Assembly: GCA_026391115.1 (NCBI GenBank)
Contig: JAPLER010000229.1
Location: forward strand, 1 to 8,496
Reading direction: 5' to 3'
Origin: Bacteroidota bacterium
GTDB lineage: Bacteria > Bacteroidota > Bacteroidia > Chitinophagales > Chitinophagaceae
Length of the DNA stretch: 8,496 nucleotides
Every line of letters starts with the position of its first letter. The first letter of the stretch is position 1. This document shows, in pieces, positions 7,034 to 8,496 of this stretch. The notes under the pieces were generated by a model that had not been told where the DNA came from, did not search any database, and saw only the letters and a program-made list of their open reading frames with translations. The position numbers were made by a program, and so were the translations under genes.

Positions 7034-7171
7034 TTACTTAGCAATAGCAATCTTTACTTTTTTATTTTTTATCTTTTCATCTTTTACTAATTCCATTGCA
7101 GCACCAAGTTTATTTTTTTTAATAGCAACAAAAGAGAAGAAATCTTTAACGTGTATTAAACCAATATCTTC
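7034..7171 (-). CDS. DbpA-like RNA-binding C-terminal domain of the helicase, in the -1 frame
   Basis: Starting at GAA (7171-7169), the -1 frame encodes 45 residues before TAA at 7036-7034. They begin E-D-I-G-L-I-H-V-K-D-F-F-S-F-V-A-I and end K-K-V-K-I-A-I-A-K. The pattern (IGxIxVKDxFSFVxV, then a Lys-rich helix, then a KKVKIxxA strand) is that of the RRM-like DbpA RNA-binding domain found at the C-terminus of many DEAD-box helicases. It has no start codon of its own in a sensible position, so it should be expressed only as a fusion with the helicase core: 382 + 45 = 427 residues, a normal length for such proteins. The frame break lies at the A-run 7177-7172. It is either a -1 ribosomal frameshift or a one-base loss. 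Confidence 0.8.
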   Translation of the reverse strand, partial: EDIGLIHVKDFFSFVAIKKNKLGAAMELVKDEKIKNKKVKIAIAK

Positions 7172-8316
7172 TTTTTTAAGTTGTCTTTTTTACCTGCACC
7201 TATAAAAACTGTTGACCAACTTGGTTTTGGTGGTATTGTAGCTTGTTTTGGCAATGTTATAGCAGCCATTGATTGATCTACAAATGGAGGTAAATATTCA
7301 TCTTTACCTAAAATTAAAACTACATCTCCGCTGGCTTCCATTCTTGCTGTTCTGCCATTACGGTGTGTAAAAATATCTTCGGTATGTGGTAATTGCTGGT
7401 GAATGATATAACGAATATTAGCAATGTCTAAACCACGAGAAGCCAAATCAGTTGTTACCAAAACATAAACAGTTCCGTTTGCAAATTTGCATAAAGCACT
7501 ATCACGCTCTTGTTGCTCCATTGCACCGTGGTAGAATTCATTAACAATACCCATTTGAGCCAAATGCTTACTGGTTAATTCTACAGCATCTCTATGATTA
7601 CAGAATATAATGGTTGACTTATCTCCTTGCATACATATTAATCTAAACAAGGTATCCATTTTATCATCGCTGCCACTCAATAATTTTTTAATGGTTAATT
7701 TCTCTTCTGACTTTTGTTCATTGCTTAAAAAATTAAGTTTTACCTCGTTGCTTAAGCCAATAAAATCTGGTATAGCTTCTGTTAAAGTGGCTGATGTTAA
7801 TAGCCTGCTTTTAATTTGGGGTAAAGAACCAATAATAAAACTTACTTCTTCGGTAAAACCAGTTTCCATAGTTTTATCAAACTCATCCAACACAAGGGTT
7901 TCGATAGTATCTACAGTAATACTACCTCTACGAATATGATCTGCAAGGCGACCAGCAGTACCTACAATTACAGTAGGTGCTTCTATTAAATTATTTTCTT
8001 CTGTTTCTCGTTTATGTCCTCCATAGCAACTTGTAATTTTTAACCCTGTTCCCATTTCTTTAAACACTTTTTCGATTTGCTGTGCTAACTCTCTTGATGG
8101 TACTATTATAAGGGCTTGTGTTATTTTAAGCTGGGCATTAATTTTATCTAACAAAGGCAATAAAAAAGCAAGTGTTTTGCCCGAGCCAGTATCTGACAAC
8201 AACACAACATTGCTATTGTTTGCACTAGCATCTATTGCTGCCAATTGCATTTCATTTAAAGCCTTAATATTTAGGTTTTTTAATATAGTTTCTACAGAAT
8301 AATTATTATGTTGCAT
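7156..8316 (-). CDS. DEAD-box ATP-dependent RNA helicase (core; C-terminal domain out of frame)
   Basis: This is a 386-residue superfamily 2 RNA helicase that should unwind RNA or remodel RNA-protein complexes in the cytoplasm, for example in ribosome assembly or mRNA decay. Motifs in order: Q motif NEMQ with Q24; motif I SDTGSGKT (41-48); Ia PSRELA (74-79); Ib TAGR (120-123); II DEFD (144-147), with Phe replacing the usual Ala; III SAT (175-177); IV-like TIIFCNHR (235-242); V TTDLASRGLD (288-297); VI HRNGRTAR (318-325). Both RecA-like lobes are complete. After GAGKKDNLKK the zero frame ends in the unrelated K-I-L-V and TAA, while the DbpA-like domain continues in the -1 frame to 7034. The start is the ATG at 8316, giving the usual distance to the Q motif. 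It is transcribed alone and has its own terminator. The subfamily (DbpA, RhlE or CshA type) cannot be fixed, although the RNA-binding tail favours a DbpA-like role. Confidence 0.9.
   Translation of the reverse strand: MQHNNYSVETILKNLNIKALNEMQLAAIDASANNSNVVLLSDTGSGKTLAFLLPLLDKINAQLKITQALIIVPSRELAQQIEKVFKEMGTGLKITSCYGGHKRETEENNLIEAPTVIVGTAGRLADHIRRGSITVDTIETLVLDEFDKTMETGFTEEVSFIIGSLPQIKSRLLTSATLTEAIPDFIGLSNEVKLNFLSNEQKSEEKLTIKKLLSGSDDKMDTLFRLICMQGDKSTIIFCNHRDAVELTSKHLAQMGIVNEFYHGAMEQQERDSALCKFANGTVYVLVTTDLASRGLDIANIRYIIHQQLPHTEDIFTHRNGRTARMEASGDVVLILGKDEYLPPFVDQSMAAITLPKQATIPPKPSWSTVFIGAGKKDNLKKKILV
7171..7177 (-). promoter_or_regulatory. A_AAA_AAG heptamer, candidate -1 ribosomal frameshift site
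   Basis: In the zero frame the codons are TTA AAA AAG AAG, so the last A of TTA plus the next two codons form A_AAA_AAG, the same heptamer that drives -1 shifting in E. coli dnaX. A slip leads straight to GAA GAT ATT GGT, which opens the DbpA-like domain. The zero frame stops five codons later (7158-7156). The only downstream structure seen is a weak AU stem, TTTAA (7160-7156) with TTAAA (7149-7145), so no strong stimulator is evident. A missing A in this homopolymer would look identical. Confidence 0.4.
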
Positions 8317-8496
8317 AGCTGCGAATGTAGTGAGATTGAATTTGCCTCAATTTTTAACAATATATTTGGATTTATTTTTTGTTCGTTTTATTTCTGTATA
8401 TACTGTCTGTGTTGTATTTGCATAAACTCAAAATATCTTAACAGTAATACTTTTTAATGTGCATCACTATATTATGATATATAAGAAAAGACGAGA
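8317..8496. other. gene-free AT-rich region upstream of the helicase
   Basis: This 180-nt stretch holds no convincing coding frame, RNA gene or hairpin terminator. It should contain the helicase promoter on the minus strand, but no clean TAnnTTTG box is visible there. A plus-strand TATATTTG (8361-8368) with TTTG at 8341-8344 could be a rightward promoter for a gene beyond the window, though the 16-nt spacing is shorter than usual. Confidence 0.4.

Noticed and set aside
6990..7205. Plus-strand 71-codon frame with a hydrophobic stretch that could pass for a small membrane protein
   Set aside because: It lies antisense to the DbpA-like tail and the terminator of the helicase gene. The minus-strand reading has clear domain similarity, and the hydrophobicity comes from the complement of Lys-rich codons.
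7610..7939. Plus-strand 109-codon open frame
   Set aside because: It is fully antisense to the helicase core, whose motifs III and II lie in this interval, and it shows no recognisable features of its own.
8341..8368. Rightward promoter-like TTTG ... TATATTTG
   Set aside because: The spacing of 16 nt is below the usual range, and no gene starts within the remaining 128 nt, so it is not called as a promoter.

Overview
The window looks like an AT-rich chromosomal segment of a member of the Bacteroidota, most likely an environmental lineage such as a Chitinophagaceae or Flavobacteriia relative. The reasons are: a large secreted protein with a C-terminal type IX secretion (T9SS type A) sorting domain; no Shine-Dalgarno sequences before the starts; TAnnTTTG-like -7 promoter elements; and a cccctaacccctt-type intergenic hairpin repeat that I recall as common in this phylum. 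The taxonomic placement is inference.

Layout. Positions 1-88 hold what may be the last codons of an upstream gene, a C/G-rich inverted repeat and a strong terminator hairpin. Three plus-strand genes follow: a cytoplasmic GH13 alpha-amylase-family enzyme (278-1534), a plant/cyanobacterial-type ADP-glucose pyrophosphorylase GlgC (1620-2894), and an RfaE2/HldE-C-type heptose-1-phosphate adenylyltransferase (2917-3411). The last two are 22 nt apart and form an operon. A strong bidirectional terminator (3436-3467) separates them from two minus-strand genes: a very long secreted protein with Asp-box, Ig-like and T9SS domains (3475-6893), and a DEAD-box RNA helicase (7156-8316, with its C-terminal domain continuing to 7034). 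Positions 8317-8496 hold no gene that I can see.

Function. The GH13 enzyme and GlgC point to storage polysaccharide (glycogen) turnover, one breaking alpha-glucans and the other making the ADP-glucose donor. RfaE2 uses similar chemistry to make ADP-heptose for the outer-membrane polysaccharide core. The secreted protein and the helicase are unrelated single-gene units, each with its own transcription signals.

Main points of interest. Both minus-strand genes are broken by a -1 shift of reading frame. In the secreted protein the lesion (6594-6606) separates the signal peptide from the rest and has no slippery motif, so a one-base loss, by mutation or sequencing error, is likeliest. In the helicase the shift falls on a perfect A_AAA_AAG heptamer, the classic dnaX-type -1 slip site. 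Slipping there would fuse 45 codons of a DbpA-like RNA-binding domain to the helicase core, and a terminator follows that extended stop directly. This could be programmed frameshifting giving long and short helicases, or a one-A homopolymer error. The nearby second lesion makes the error explanation serious.
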